A program made the translations under genes and the position numbers. From Panulirus ornatus (Eukaryota > Arthropoda > Malacostraca > Decapoda > Palinuridae), in NCBI RefSeq assembly GCF_036320965.1, contig NC_092240.1, positions 56,980,552 to 57,044,551 on the forward strand: a stretch of DNA of 64,000 nt, written 5' to 3'. Below, in pieces: positions 43,838-55,462 of the stretch. The stretch's first letter is position 1. Each line of letters starts with the position of its first letter. The notes beneath the pieces were generated by a model, which was not told the DNA's origin, did not search any database, and was given only the letters and a program-made list of their open reading frames with translations.

Positions 43838-43930
43838 CTTTTGTACTATTCGCCATTTCCCGCATTAGCGAGGTAGCTCTATGAACAAAGGACTGGGCCT
43901 TAGAGGGAATATCCTCACCTGGCCCCCTCA
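43838..43930 (-). mobile_element. Short non-autonomous element, truncated, within a LINE 3' UTR
   Basis: Seen antisense: tactattcgccatttcccgc, attagcgaggtagctctatg and ggactgggccttagagggaa, stopping after cacctggccccct, where the LINE 3' UTR resumes (cactgtctgcctatattcat). It carries only the 3' half, as expected of 5' truncation, and lies at the microsatellite of the LINE at 43655-47290. Confidence 0.7.
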
Positions 43931-44965
43931 CACTGTCTGCCTATATTCATTCCCATCGCCACCTCGCCACACATGGAATACCATCCCCCTCCCCCCTCAT
44001 GTGTGTGAGGTAGCGCTAGGAAAAGACAACAAAGGCCCCATTCGTTCACACTCAGTCTCTAGCTGTCATGCAATAATGCCCGAAACCACAGCTCCCTTTC
44101 CACATCCAGGCCCCACACAACTTTCCATGGTTTACCCCAGACGCTTCACATGCCCTGATTCAATCCACTGACAGCACGTCAACCCCGGTATACCACATCG
44201 ATCCAATTCACTCTATTCCTTGCTCGCCTTTCACCCTCCTGCATGTTCAGGCCCCGATCACACAAAATCTTTTTCACTCCATCTTTCCACCTCCAAGTTG
44301 GTCTCCCACTTCTCGTTCCCTCCACCTCCGACACATATATCCTCTTGGTCAATCTTCCCTCACTCATTCTCTCCATGTGCCCAAACCATTTCAAAACACC
44401 CTCTTCTGCTCTCTCAACCATGCTCTTTTTATTTCCACACATCTCTCTTACCCTTACGTTACTTACTTGATCAAACCACCTCACACCACACATTGTCCTC
44501 AAACATCTCATTTCCAGCACATCCATCCTCCTGCACACAACTCTATCCATAGCCCACGCCTCGCAACCATACAACATTGTTGGAACCACTATTCCTTCAA
44601 ACATACTCATTTTTGCTATCCGAGATAATGTTCTCCACTTCCACACATTCTTCAAGGCTCCCAGAATTTTCGCCCCCTCCCCCACCCTATGATTCACTTC
44701 CGCTTCCATGGTTCCATACGCTGCCAGATCCACTCCCAGATATCTTAAAACACTTTACTTCCTCTGGTTTTTCTCCATTCAAACTTACCTCCCAACTGAC
44801 TTGACCCTCAACCCTACTGTACCTAATAACCTTGCTCTTATTCACATTTACTCTTAACTTTCTTCTTTCACACACTTTACCAAACTCAGTCACCAGCTTC
44901 TGTAGTTTCTCACATGAATCAGCCACCAGTGCTGTATCATCAGCGAACAACTACTGACTCACTTC

Positions 44966-46000
44966 CTAAGCTCTCTCATCCACAACAGACTGCATACTTG
45001 CCCCTCTTTCCAAAACTCTTGCATTCACCTCCCTAACAACACCATCCATAAACAAATTAAACAACCATGGAGACATCACACACCCCTGCCACAAACCTAC
45101 ATTCACTGAGACCCAATCACTTTCCTCTCTTCCAACACGTACACATGCCTTACATCCACGATAAAAACTTTTCACTGCTTCTAACAACTTGCCTCCCACA
45201 CCATATATTCTTAATACCTTCCACAGAGCATCTCTATCAACTCTATCATATGCCTTCTCCAGATCCATAAATGCTACATACAAATCCATCTGCTTTTCTA
45301 AGTATTTCTCACATACATTCTTCAAAGCAAACACCTGATCGACACATCCTCTACCACTTCTGAAACCACACTGCTCTTCCCCAATCTGATGCTCTGTAAA
45401 TGACTTCCCCCTCTCAATCAATACCCTCCCATATAATTTACCAGGAATACTCAACAAACTTATACCTCTGTAATTTGAGCACTCACTCTTATCCCCTTTG
45501 CCTTTGTACAATGGCACTATGCAAGCATTCTGCCAATCCTCAGGCACCTCACCATGAATCATACATACATTAAATAACCTTACCAACCAATCAACAATAC
45601 AGTCACCCCCTTTTTTAATAAATTCCACTGTGATACTATCCAAACCTGCTGCCTTGCTGGCTTTCATCTTCCGCAAACCTTTTACTACCTCTTCTCTGTT
45701 TACCAAATCATTTTCCCTAACCCTCTCACTTTCCATACCACCTCGACCAAAACACCCTATATCTGCCACTCTATCATCAAACACATTCAACAAACCTTCA
45801 AAATACTCACTCCATCTCCTTCTCACATCACCACTACTTGTTATCACCTCCCCATTAGCCCCCTTCATTGAAGTTCCCATTTGCTCCCTTATCTTACGCA
45901 CTTTATTTACCTCCTTCCAGAACATCTTTTTATCCTCCCTAGACTTTAATGATACTCTCTCACCCCAACTCTCATTTGCCCTCTTTTTCACCTCTTGCAC
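44966..46000 (-). pseudogene. LINE linker and RT N-terminal half, 344-residue open stretch
   Basis: Seen: KKRANESWGERVSLKSREDK, REQMGTSMKGANGEVITSSG, ASKAAGLDSITVEFIKKGGD, WQNACIVPLYKGKGDKSECS, NYRGISLLSIPGKLYGRVLI, CGFRSGRGCVDQVFALKNV, AFMDLEKAYDRVDRDALWKV and LWQGCVMSPWLFNLFMDGVV, ending at VVDERA just before the catalytic FADD, which follows in another frame (MFADDTALVADSCEK, 44950). The RT active site is therefore separated by a stop plus frameshift. Confidence 0.85.
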
Positions 46001-46314
46001 TTTCTCTTGACCTCCTGCCTCTTTCTTTTATACATCTCCCACTCATTTGCATTTTTCCCGGCAAAAATTGTCCAAATGCCTCTCTCTTCTCTTTCACTAA
46101 TAATCTTACTTCTTCATCCCACCACTCACTACCCTTTCTAATCAACCCACCTCCCACACTTCTCATGCCACAAGCTTCTTTTGCGCAAGCCATCACTGCT
46201 TCCCTAAATACATCCCATTCCTCCCCTACTCCCCTTACTTCCATTGTTCTCACCTTTTTCCATTTTGTACTCAGTCTCTTTTGGTACTTCCTCACACAAG
46301 TCTCCTTCTCAAGC

Positions 46315-46830
46315 TCACTTACTCTCAGCACTCTCTTCACCCCAACATTCTCTCTTCTTTTCTGAAAATCCCCTACAAATCTTCACCTTCGCCTCCACAA
46401 CATAATGATCAGATATCCCTCCAGTTGCACCTCTCAGCACATTAACATCCAAAAGTCTCTCTTTCGCACGCCTATCAATTAACACGTAAGCCAATAAAGC
46501 TCTCTGGCCATCTCTCCTACTTACATCCATATACTTATGTATATCTCGCTTTTTAAACCAGATATTCCCAATCACCAGTCCTTTTTCAGCACATAAATCT
46601 ACAAGCTCTCCACCATTTCCATTTACAACACTGAACACCCCATGTATACCAATTATTCCCTCAACTGCCACATTACTCACCTTTGCATTCAAATCACCCA
46701 TCACTATAACCCAGTCTTGTGCATCAAATCCACTAAAACACTCATTCAGCTGCTCCCAAAACACTTGCCTCTCATGATCTTTCTTCTCATGCCCAGGTGC
46801 ATATGCACCAATAATCACCCATCTCTCCAT
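46315..46830 (-). pseudogene. LINE endonuclease, C-terminal 171 residues
   Basis: Seen: ERWVIIGAYAPGHEKKDHER, VIVMGDLNAKVSNVAVEGII, DIHKYMDVSRRDGQRALLAY and VLRGATGGISDHYVVEAKVK, so the GDLN and SDH motifs are both present. The N-terminal ETKLKG part is in a different frame (46898-47143). Confidence 0.8.
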
Positions 46831-47317
46831 CCACTTTCAGTTTTACCCATATCAATGTAGAGTTTACATTCTTACACTCTATCACATACTCCCACAACTA
46901 TTTCAGGAGTAGTGCTACTCCTTCCCTTGCTCTTGTCCTCTCACTAATCCCTGACTTTACTTCCAAGACATTCCCAAACCACTCTTCCCCTTTACCCTTG
47001 AGCTTTGTTTCATTCAGAGCCAAAACATCCAGGTTCCTTTCCTCAAACATACCACCTATCTCTCCTTTTTTCTCATCTTGGCTACATCCATACACATTTA
47101 GACACCCCAATCGGAGCCTTCCAGGAGGATGAGCACTCCCCACGTGACTCCTTCTTCTGTTTCCCCTTTTAGAAAGTTAAAATACAAAGAGGGGAAGGTT
47201 TCTGGCCCCCCACTCCCATCCCCTTTAGTTGCCTTCTACGACACGTGAGGAATGCGTGGGAAGTATTCTTTCTCCCCTATCCCCAGGGATAAATAAATAT
47301 ATTAATATATATCTATA

Positions 47318-47520
47318 CATATGTTGTCCTTCCCTAGCGCTACCTCGCACACATGAGGGGGGAGGGGTTTTTTATTTCATAAGTGGCGGGGTGGCAATGG
47401 GAATGAATAAAGGCAGACAGTAAGAATTATGTACATGTGTATATATGTATATGTCTGTGTGTGTATGTATATGTATACATTGAGATGTATAGGTATGTAT
47501 ATTGGTGTATGTATATTGGA
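47318..47520 (+). mobile_element. LINE 3' UTR fragment
   Basis: Seen: ttccctagcgctacctcgca, cacatgaggggggaggggtt, ggcggggtggcaatgggaat and gaataaaggcagacagtaag, then the microsatellite to 47520. It has no tail. The short element at 47525 begins at this point. Confidence 0.65.
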
Positions 47521-47524
47521 CATA

Positions 47525-47757
47525 TATCCCTGGGGGTAAGGGAGAAAGAATACTTCCCATGTATTCCCTGCGTGTCATAAAAGGCAACTTAAAGGGGAGG
47601 GAGTGGGTGGCTGGAAATCCTCCCCTCTCGTCTTTTTTTTTTTTTTCCAAAAAGAAGGAACAGAGAAGGGGACCAAGTGAGGATATTCCCTCAAAGGCCC
47701 AGTCCTCTGTTCTTAACGCTACCTCACAATCGCAGGAAATGGCGAGCAGTATGAAAA
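47525..47757 (+). mobile_element. Short non-autonomous element (LINE 5' UTR + tail), complete
   Basis: Seen: tatccctgggggtaagggag, ctgcgtgtcataaaaggcaa, a T run, aaggaacagagaaggggacc, caaaggcccagtcctctgtt and cgctacctcacaatcgcagg, ending atgaaaaaaaaa. It is the clearest plus-strand copy for comparison with the LINE 5' UTR at 57963-58160. Confidence 0.8.
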
Positions 47758-47762
47758 AAAAA

Positions 47763-50307
47763 GTACCAGGAGAGACTGAGTACAGAATGGAAAAAGTTGA
47801 GAACAAAGGAGGTAAGGGGAGTGGGGGAGGAATGGGATGTATTTAGGGAAGCAGTGATGGCTTGCGAAAAAGATGCTTGTGGCATGAGAAGCGTGGGAGG
47901 TGGGTTGATTAGAAAGGGTAGTGAGTGGTGGGATGAAGAAGTAAGATTAATAGTGAAAGAGAAGAGAGAAGCATTTGGACGATTTTTGCAGGGAAATAAT
48001 GCAAATGAGTGGGAGATGTATAAAAGAAAGAGACAGGAGGTCAAGAGAAAGGTGCAAGAAGTGAAAAAGAGGGCAAATGAGAGTTGGGGTGAGAGAGTAT
48101 CATTAAATTTTAGGGAGAATAAAAAGATGTTCTGGAAGGAGGGAAATAAAGTGCGTAAGACAAGGGAGCAAATGGGAACTTTAGTGAAGGGGGCTAATGG
48201 GGAGGTGATAACAAGTAGTGGTGATGTGAGAAGGAGATGGAGTGAGTATTTTGAAGGTTTGTTGAATATGTTTGATGATAGAGTGGCAGATATAGGGTGT
48301 TTTGGTCGAGGTGGTGTGCAAAGTGAGAGGGTTAGGGAAAATTATTTGGTAAACGGAGAAGAGGTAGTAAAAGCTTTGCAGAAGATGAAAGCCAGCAAGG
48401 CAGCAGGTTTGGATGGTATTACAGTGGAATTTATTAAAAAAAGGGGGTGACTGTATTGTTGATTGGTTGGTAAGGTTATTTAATGTATGTATGACTCATG
48501 GTGAGGTGCCTGAGGATTGGCGGAATGCTTGCATAGTGCAATTGTAGAAAGGCAAAGGGGATAAGAGTGTGTGCTCAAATTACAGAGGCATAAGTTTGTT
48601 GAGTATTCCTGGAAAATTATATGGGAGGGTATTGACTGAGAGGGTGAAGGCATGTACAGAGCATCAGATTGGGGAAGAGCAGTGTGGTTTCAGAAGTGGT
48701 AGAGGATGTGTGGATCAGGTGTTTGCTTTGAAGAATGTATGTGAGAAATACTTAGAAAAGCAAATGGATTTGTATGTAGCATTTATGGATCTGGAGAAGG
48801 CATATGATAGAGTTGATGCTCTGTGGAAGGTATTAAGAATATATGGTGTGGGAGGCAAGTTGTTAGAAGCAGTGAAAAGTTTTTATCGAGGATGTAAGGC
48901 ATGTGTACGTGTATGAAGAGAGGAAAGTGATTGGTTCTCAGTGAATGTAGGTTTGTGGCAGGGGTGTGTGATGTCTCCATGGCTGTTTAATTTGTTTATG
49001 GATGGGGTTGTTAGGGAGGTGAATGCAAGAGTTTTGGAAAGAGGAGCAAGTATGCAGTCTGTTGTGGATGAGAGAGCTTGGGAAGTGAGTCAGTAGTTGT
49101 TCGCTGATGATACAGCGCTGGTGGCTGATTCATGTGAGAAACTGCAGAAGCTGGTGACTGAGTTTGGTAAAGTGTGTTAAAGAAGAAAGTTAAGAGTAAA
49201 TGTGAATAAGAGCAAGGTTATTAGGTACAGTAGGGTTGAGGGTCAAGTCAACTGGGAGGTAAGTTTGAATGGAGAAAAACTGGAGGAAGTAAAGTGTTTT
49301 AGATATCTGGGAGTGGATCTGGCAGCGGATGGGACCATGGAGGTGGAAGTGAATCATAGGGTGGGGGAGGGGACGAAAATCCTGGGAGCCTTGAAGAATG
49401 TTTGGAAGTCGGGAACATTATCTCGGAAAGCAAAAATGGGTATATTTGAAGGAATAGTGGTTCCAACAATGTTGTATGGTTGCGAGGCGTGGGTTATGGA
49501 TAGAGTTGTGCGCAGGAGGGTGGATGTGCTGGAAATGAGATGTTTGAGGACAATATGTGGTGTGAGGTGGTTTGATCGAGTAAGTAATAATAGGGTAAGA
49601 GAGATGTGTGGAAATAAAAAGAGTGTGGTTGAAAGAGCAGAAGAGGGTGTTTTGAAATGGTTTGGTCACATGGAGAGAATGAGTGAGGAAAGATTGACCA
49701 AGAGGATATATGTGTCGGAGGTGGAGGGAATGAGGAGAAGTGGGAGACCAAATTGGAGGTGGAAAGATGGAGTGAAAAAGATTTTGAGTGATTGGGGCCT
49801 GAGCATGCAAGAGGGTGAAAGGCAGGCAAGGAATAGAGTGAATTGGATCGATGTGGTATACCGGGGTTGACGTGCTGTCAATGGATTGAATCAGGGCATG
49901 TGAAGCGTCTGGGGTAAACCACGGAAAGTTCTGTGGGGCCTGGATGTGGAAAGGGAGCTGTGGTTTCCGTGCATTATTACATGACAGCTAGAGACTGAGT
50001 GTGAACGAATGGGGCCTTTGTTGTCTTTTCCTAGCACTACCTCGCACACATGAGGGGTGAGGGGGATGTTATTCCATGTGTGGCGAGGTGGCGATGGGAA
50101 TAAGGGCAGACAGTATGAATTATGTACGTGTGTATATATGTATATATCTGTGTGTGTATATATCTGTGTACATTGAGATGTATAGGTATGTATATTTGCG
50201 TGTGTGGACGTGTATGTATATACATGTGTATCGGGGTGGGTTGGGCCATTTCTTTCGTCTGTTTCCTTGCGCTACCTCGCAAATGCGGGAGACGGCGACA
50301 AAGCAAA
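47763..50307 (+). mobile_element. RTE-like LINE, linker through tail, fairly young
   Basis: Seen: starts at gtaccaggagagactgagta (KYQERLSTEW). A linker with RT start is open 47797-48450, RT 48569-48916 (GISLLSIPGKLYGRVLTERV; AYDRVDALWKV lacks the usual Asp-Arg pair), a stop in the QLLFADD region (cagtagttgttcgctgatga near 49091), then 49202-49870 (222 residues, VNKSKVIRYSRVEGQ through DVVYRG), the long 3' UTR and a type-A tail. Lesions: a frameshift near 48446, KGKGDK start TAG at 48546, a stop at 48916 and a stop at 49177. Confidence 0.85.
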
Positions 50308-50367
50308 ATAATAATAATAATAATAAAAAATAATGATAATAATAATAATAATAATAATATAATAATT
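50308..50367. repeat. (AAT)n tract at a LINE 3' end
   Basis: Seen: repeats of AATAAT with some GATAAT units directly after the tail motif gacaaagcaaaataat. The tract extends the LINE tail and probably grew from it. Confidence 0.8.
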
Positions 50368-51689
50368 ACATTATGAAATATATTTTCTTTCCCACAGCAT
50401 CTGGGTCATAACTGCTAGTATTACTTTTTGCCTAACTAAAACTGAGCACTGGGACTTGTCTTAAAATCTCTCTATATGCATCATTAATCTACCTTCAAGA
50501 TATTCTTATTCCAATTTGCATGCTCTTTCTTTCCCCTTGCCTTTTTTCACTGCGAACTGCAGAATTCAAAGTGAGTTAGGATGGAGAGGAGAGAGAGAGG
50601 ATGAAGGAGGGGTTTGAGAGGAAATTTTACTTCTTGTCTTCACTCTCTCATCTTCTCTTTCTTCAATTTTTCTTTTTCCATTAAAAGGGGACATCGGGGG
50701 TAAAAGAGAAAGGAAAGGTTCACCATTCTTCTCAAATTCTTTTGATTTTTTTCATTTACGATCAAGCCTCAAGCTAGACTAACACCATTAGAGAAAATCG
50801 TTTACTGATTAGAATTTCACTTGAATAGTTGTCTAAGCTGCCTCTCCCATTCATTAATATGACATTCATGTAGCTCACTGCTAAAGTAAAGAATAAAAAA
50901 TCTTGATTCTACGCTAAACATCTGGAAACCATGAAGATGACTATACAGTTTATTCAGGCCTGCAGTTAAAAAAATCAACAACCAATATCATTCACTACAT
51001 GTTTGCTCTACGCTCTACATGGTCCCCTGGGCAAGAAGCACACTCCTCATGAAACGGTCTCAACTCTTTATTAACATTACTGTTACAATTCATTGGAGTT
51101 AATCCTCAAAAGCCAAAATCACAATCGTTGAAAAAATCACTTCGTCAGCAAAAGAAATTCCCCCTCCACTTCTTAGCTCTCTCTCTCAAAAATTAGGAAG
51201 GGCAGAACAAAACCACGTTAGAAAAGTCCTGATTGTATTGTCCACTATGACAGAAGGTATATTCAACTGCAATAATTTTCACAATGCAACTCTCACAGAC
51301 ATATGCATTCACACATAAACATGTAAAATAATCACAAAATCACTCATGCATTAACCACACACACAATCCATGTTCACAAAGATAAGTATGCATTAAGTGT
51401 AAACACAAAAGCGTTCTCAGAAATAGGCCAAAACATTCATTACGCACACACTAGTGTGTAACTTTCAAGTTACACTAATATGTATGTGTGTGTGTTAAAT
51501 GCATGAGTAATGTAACTGTTCTCCTTATTCATCACTGTCTTCACTATCATGTGATTCTAAATTAATCACAATGCTTTCAAATACGTGATCAATTACTGTA
51601 TCTTTTCCTCTACAGTCATCTATCTTTTTTGCATGGTTTACACATTTTTGCCAATTTTCTGGCATTACATGGTTAATGGCTTGTTTCAT
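50368..51689. other. Intronic, largely unique sequence
   Basis: No LINE homology. A purine-rich stretch (50577-50640) is followed by a pyrimidine-rich stretch. An imperfect palindrome centres near 51465 (gtgtaactt, tc, aagttacac). No coding sequence recognised. Confidence 0.45.
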
Positions 51690-52840
51690 CATCTCTTATA
51701 TGCTTTTCAATGATTGATTGCCATTAGAAATGTTTCTCTTCACTTCTTGTTTAACTTGACTCCAGATCAGTTTAATTGGGTTTAACACACAGTAATAAGG
51801 AGGCAGTACTTTGGGTTCGTGGTTTATTGCAATTTGATCCACTTCATAACATTGCTTTTCAGTATGCTGTCTACAAATCTTCAGCAATTCTGCTTTGGTG
51901 TATGATGGATCATGGGCAATGTTGTTGTCATGCAACCACTGAAGTACATGGGGCTTGTTACTGCTGAACACTGGCACTTTGTTTAGATCTTTGAGTAATA
52001 AAGTGCATTGTCCATGAAGATTAATGATCTATCTGGTATATTGGGGAGCAGCCGATGTTCAAACCATGTTTTAAATCTATGCTGGTCCATTGATTAGTGG
52101 TTCTCACCTTTTGCACCATTCTTTTCATCAGAACACAAGGAAAGTTCCAGGCATGAATCCTTTCTCACCTCCAGCATGAGCCATTATAAATCTTGCCCCT
52201 TTCCCTGTTTCCAGTTTGGGGCCAATTGATTCATCATTTGCCCAGCATCATTCCATACACTGGTTTTGATTTACCCAGGTTTCATTCATACATATTTCTG
52301 GCTTTGGGTGAATATCATCTCTGTTGCTCTTAACTTCTCGAAGGTATTTATTTCTCGCAACAACATCTTCTCTTTCCATTAATATCTTTCTACTGCTCTG
52401 AACTTTCTTGAAAATGAACCCTAAATCCTTGACTACTTTGTACAATGACTTTGTGATTCAGCAAAATTGAAGGGTGGTTTCTTCACCATTTGCAATAGTC
52501 CAGAAAATTTTGGCAGTTCACACCTCTCAAAACAATAGCAGCTCCCTCCTCACCCATTTTGTGACAAAATTGTCAAGCTGGCTGAGAGTAGTGATGGTGC
52601 ATCAGGGGAGTCAATCAATCCATCAGGAGATATATGTCTCTGAGACTTAATCCTCTGGATTGTGCAGCAAGACACAAGCATTGCCGCTGCTGTCATTGTT
52701 TCCACCTCTGTGATAGTTTTAAAGATTCCTTCACAGATGATGTTGATGTAAACATTCATGATTATGTCTCTGGTTTGGCTTTCATATCTGTAAAAAGAGG
52801 AGTGCTGAGTGGCCCCTTCATTATCTTGCTGAGCCATGCT
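51690..52840 (-). pseudogene. Tc1/mariner-like (DDE_3 type) transposase relic
   Basis: Seen on the minus strand: a degraded N-terminal part with ITEVETMTAAAM and VSCCTIQRIKSQ (52550-52840), KDLGFIFKKVQSSRKILMER (52380-52440), MNETWVNQNQ (about 52265-52290), RSLIFMDNALYYSK (about 51990-52025) and LPPYYCVLNPIKLIWSQVK (about 51755-51810). Known for the family: the catalytic triad lies in DETW, MDNA and NPIE. Here the first Asp is Asn, the second Asp (52010-52012) is kept, and the final Glu is Lys (51771-51773). Stops and at least three frameshifts are also present, one just after YYSK. Inactive. I could not identify terminal repeats with confidence. Confidence 0.75.
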
Positions 52841-53849
52841 CCTTTCCTCTCCTGCTGCCAGACCAAGGAACCGTCGTGCAGAACCCTACCGATAAAATGT
52901 TCAAACTTTAATTATCTATAATTTCTACTTAAAATAAGAGTGCTTTAAAAGAAAACAAATACAGAAATTACATAGTAAACATGCTTATTAAGCATGTGAA
53001 AAATAATGCATCAGGTATGGGAATAGCATCACAAAAATATATCACAATTGTACATGCACAATTCATTTATTTTTCATTATTAATCTTAAGAAACAGTGAG
53101 CGAATATGTTTGTAAATGTTGAGCAGTCACTTGTGAAATGAAAGCCATTGCTATGAAGCAAGGGTAAGTGAAAACAGTTGTTTACTTACAGGAAAACTTA
53201 TCGGCTGAAGTCAAGTGACAGCTGAATGACAGGTAGCAGTTGATGGCTACACTCAGTATGGGGTCCTGGAGCTGGAATCAGTGTATCATCCGAAAACATT
53301 TCGATGGCATTATTTAGCAGTTTAATGGTCATAATCATATATTTCTTTTTGTAGAAGTATACTTTCTTCATAAGTTTCACATCTAGACATTTTTGTCTTA
53401 TAACTGAACATCAGACATCATCAATTATGTAGTTTCCACATCCTTTGTCCTTTCTATTTCCAGACTGGATTTCGAACAAATTACAGTGTGGGATATCAGT
53501 CCTCTTTTTTTAATGACAGACCCGAATAAACAGAGTACAGAAAGGAGTGAAAGTAACTGTAAGAAATACAAAGAATTAATTGCTCCTTAGTATAGCTGGA
53601 GAGTGACTAATCATGCTAAAGGGTTAGCATACCTCTTATCAAAAAAGAGCAATGTGGGATTAAGATGGGATTAAGTGTGCATGGAATACTTCTCAATCCT
53701 GTTGAGAACTTTTAAAACATTAGTCATGCCTTACCACCGGTAAGACTCAGCAGTTTGTGGGAGTTCAGCACATATGACGAAAGTGACTTGAAGTGATTAA
53801 CCACAGAGAAATATAAAAGAAGCTGTGAGTCAGGTAGTGAGCTGAACAG
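52841..53849. other. Intronic, nothing recognised
   Basis: AT-rich, stops in all frames, no repeat family recognised. Confidence 0.45.
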
Positions 53850-54545
53850 AATGGCAGAACATTATGATTGTGCCTTTATAGGGAAGATGCAGAAGATTAA
53901 TATGAATAAAAGTAAGATGCAAACTTCAAAAAGATATGGGAGATCATAACAAAAGTTACATTTGCATGATGAAGTGAAAACAGTGAATGAGTTCAAATAC
54001 TTAGTGGTAAAGGTTAGTGAGGATGGCAGTAGGGAGTCAAGTTGAATGTAGCCACCCAAGGAGAAATATTGGATGTACACTCAAATTTCTGGTGAATATG
54101 AAAAATTCAAGCATAAGGAGTGAAAGATCCTTGCATGAGGGAAAACTTGCCACTGTAATGATGTCTGGATATGAATCACTATGTGAATATAGGTCAGGAA
54201 ATATCAGAAAATTGAGCAAAAAATATGGATAACCTGCAATGCATACCTGGAATTATGTGAAGACACAATGAAGAATAACATTATGAACTTATGTGTTGCG
54301 AAGGAAATCATCAGATAGGTATATGAATGAGTTCACTTTCAGGATGGTGTGGTCACAAAAAACATATGGCAGATGACAGGGTAATCAAGCAACAGAGTAT
54401 GGCAGATGACAGGTTGGTCAAGTAGTAGAGTCAATGGTACACAGGAGGTGTGGTACATCATGAATGTAGTAAGAGAAGTGGCTACAGCTAGGAAAATTCC
54501 AATTGCAGATGGGAAAATGATTGAGGACTGGGTTGTGTGACTGAT
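53850..54545 (+). mobile_element. Relic of a second, older RTE-like LINE
   Basis: Seen in broken frames: MQKINMNKSKM near 53887, EVKTVNEFKYLVVKVSEDGS near 53970-54035, and NLQCIPGIM*R further on. This is the order of the VNKSK, KCFRYLGV and MRCLRTMCG blocks in the main LINE, but with different residues. The resemblance is to the RT C-terminal region of RTE-like elements with KYLGVxVSEDG. No tail was recognised. It is too decayed to place further. Confidence 0.45.
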
Positions 54546-54560
54546 GACCTAAGTCTCACA

Positions 54561-55116
54561 TGAAGATTCCACTTTAGAGTACCTAAAGAATCTGTAACAC
54601 ATGCTTTTATATGCATGAAAGTACCTGTTTCATTTAATCACAGTGGGAATTGGTTGGAGAAGTGTGTAAGTGAGTTCAAAAGTTTATGTGTGTGATCCAT
54701 CTAAAACTGGCAATGGAATGATGATAGACAGAACCCTACCCTCCTTTGAGGGGAAGAACTTGGTCAGCTTACTACAAATGCTTGCCTTTAAGACATAATT
54801 CACTGTCACAGAGTAGTAGGATCTCTTTTAGGTATTAAAATAATCCCACTTTTCAAAAGGCAATTTTCTTTAAATTCTGGTATATGGATTCTCAAAAATA
54901 GTGCTGCAATTAGAGAAAAAGGTAACACTAATCATATACAATCAGAATTTTGCTCACAACCTCAACTATACATATAAGCATGAGAAAGGTAGGTAGACTA
55001 GCAATCTAACAAAAAAAAATCTTTTTTTTTTTACTATAGTACATACTTAAAAAACAGATTTTGTGTCACAAAAACTTCACTTATCGGAAAATGAGGGTGT
55101 GAATGGAGATCTGGGA
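54561..55116. other. Intronic, nothing recognised
   Basis: No repeat or coding signal seen beyond A/T runs at 55011-55032. Confidence 0.45.
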
Positions 55117-55131
55117 TACATACATACATAC

Positions 55132-55175
<44 letters not shown>

Positions 55176-55198
55176 ACACACACACACACACACACACT
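55117..55198. repeat. Compound microsatellite (CATA)n(GA)n(CA)n
   Basis: Seen: tacatacatacata, then about 19 GA units (55134-55171) and about 13 CA units (55172-55197). It lies about 270 bp from the acceptor-side exon at 55463-55602, on its downstream intron side. Confidence 0.9.
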
Positions 55199-55462
55199 AG
55201 AAGCTATATTCTACTCAAACTGGGGAAAAATGAAATACTAGAAGTCAAGGAGGAAGAAACATGGTGATTTTTAAGAAATCAGTTAAAACTGGTGCAGAGA
55301 GATTATTGTTTGACTACTTACCTTAAATGTTGGAAACTTCATCACATATTGAGGTATGACAGCATTCTATTACTATGAATGGCAGTCAATACAGTATCAG
55401 TGAATTATATCATAATGCAATAAAACTTATAACTATATCATATGTCCAAACACTATGCCAAC

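Larger units (their letters stand above)
43655..47290 (-). mobile_element. RTE-like LINE, full length, long-tail form
   Basis: Seen on the minus strand: head (ctttctcccctatccccagg gata antisense) at 47290, 5' UTR, endonuclease 47143-46315, linker 46340-45950, RT 46000-44690, C-terminal region 44733-44179, 3' UTR and type-A tail ending at 43655. About 3.64 kb including a foreign scrap at 43838-43930. Lesions: the endonuclease frame breaks near 46845 and 46910, the linker near 46330 and 46010, and RT at 44966 (QLL reads as a stop just before FADD) and 44740. With the copy at 17120-20664 it defines the full-length structure. Confidence 0.9.

Noticed and set aside
51456..51475. Palindrome near the DDE_3 relic as its terminal repeat
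   Set aside because: I could not find a matching partner beyond 52840, so assignment as a terminal inverted repeat is unsupported.
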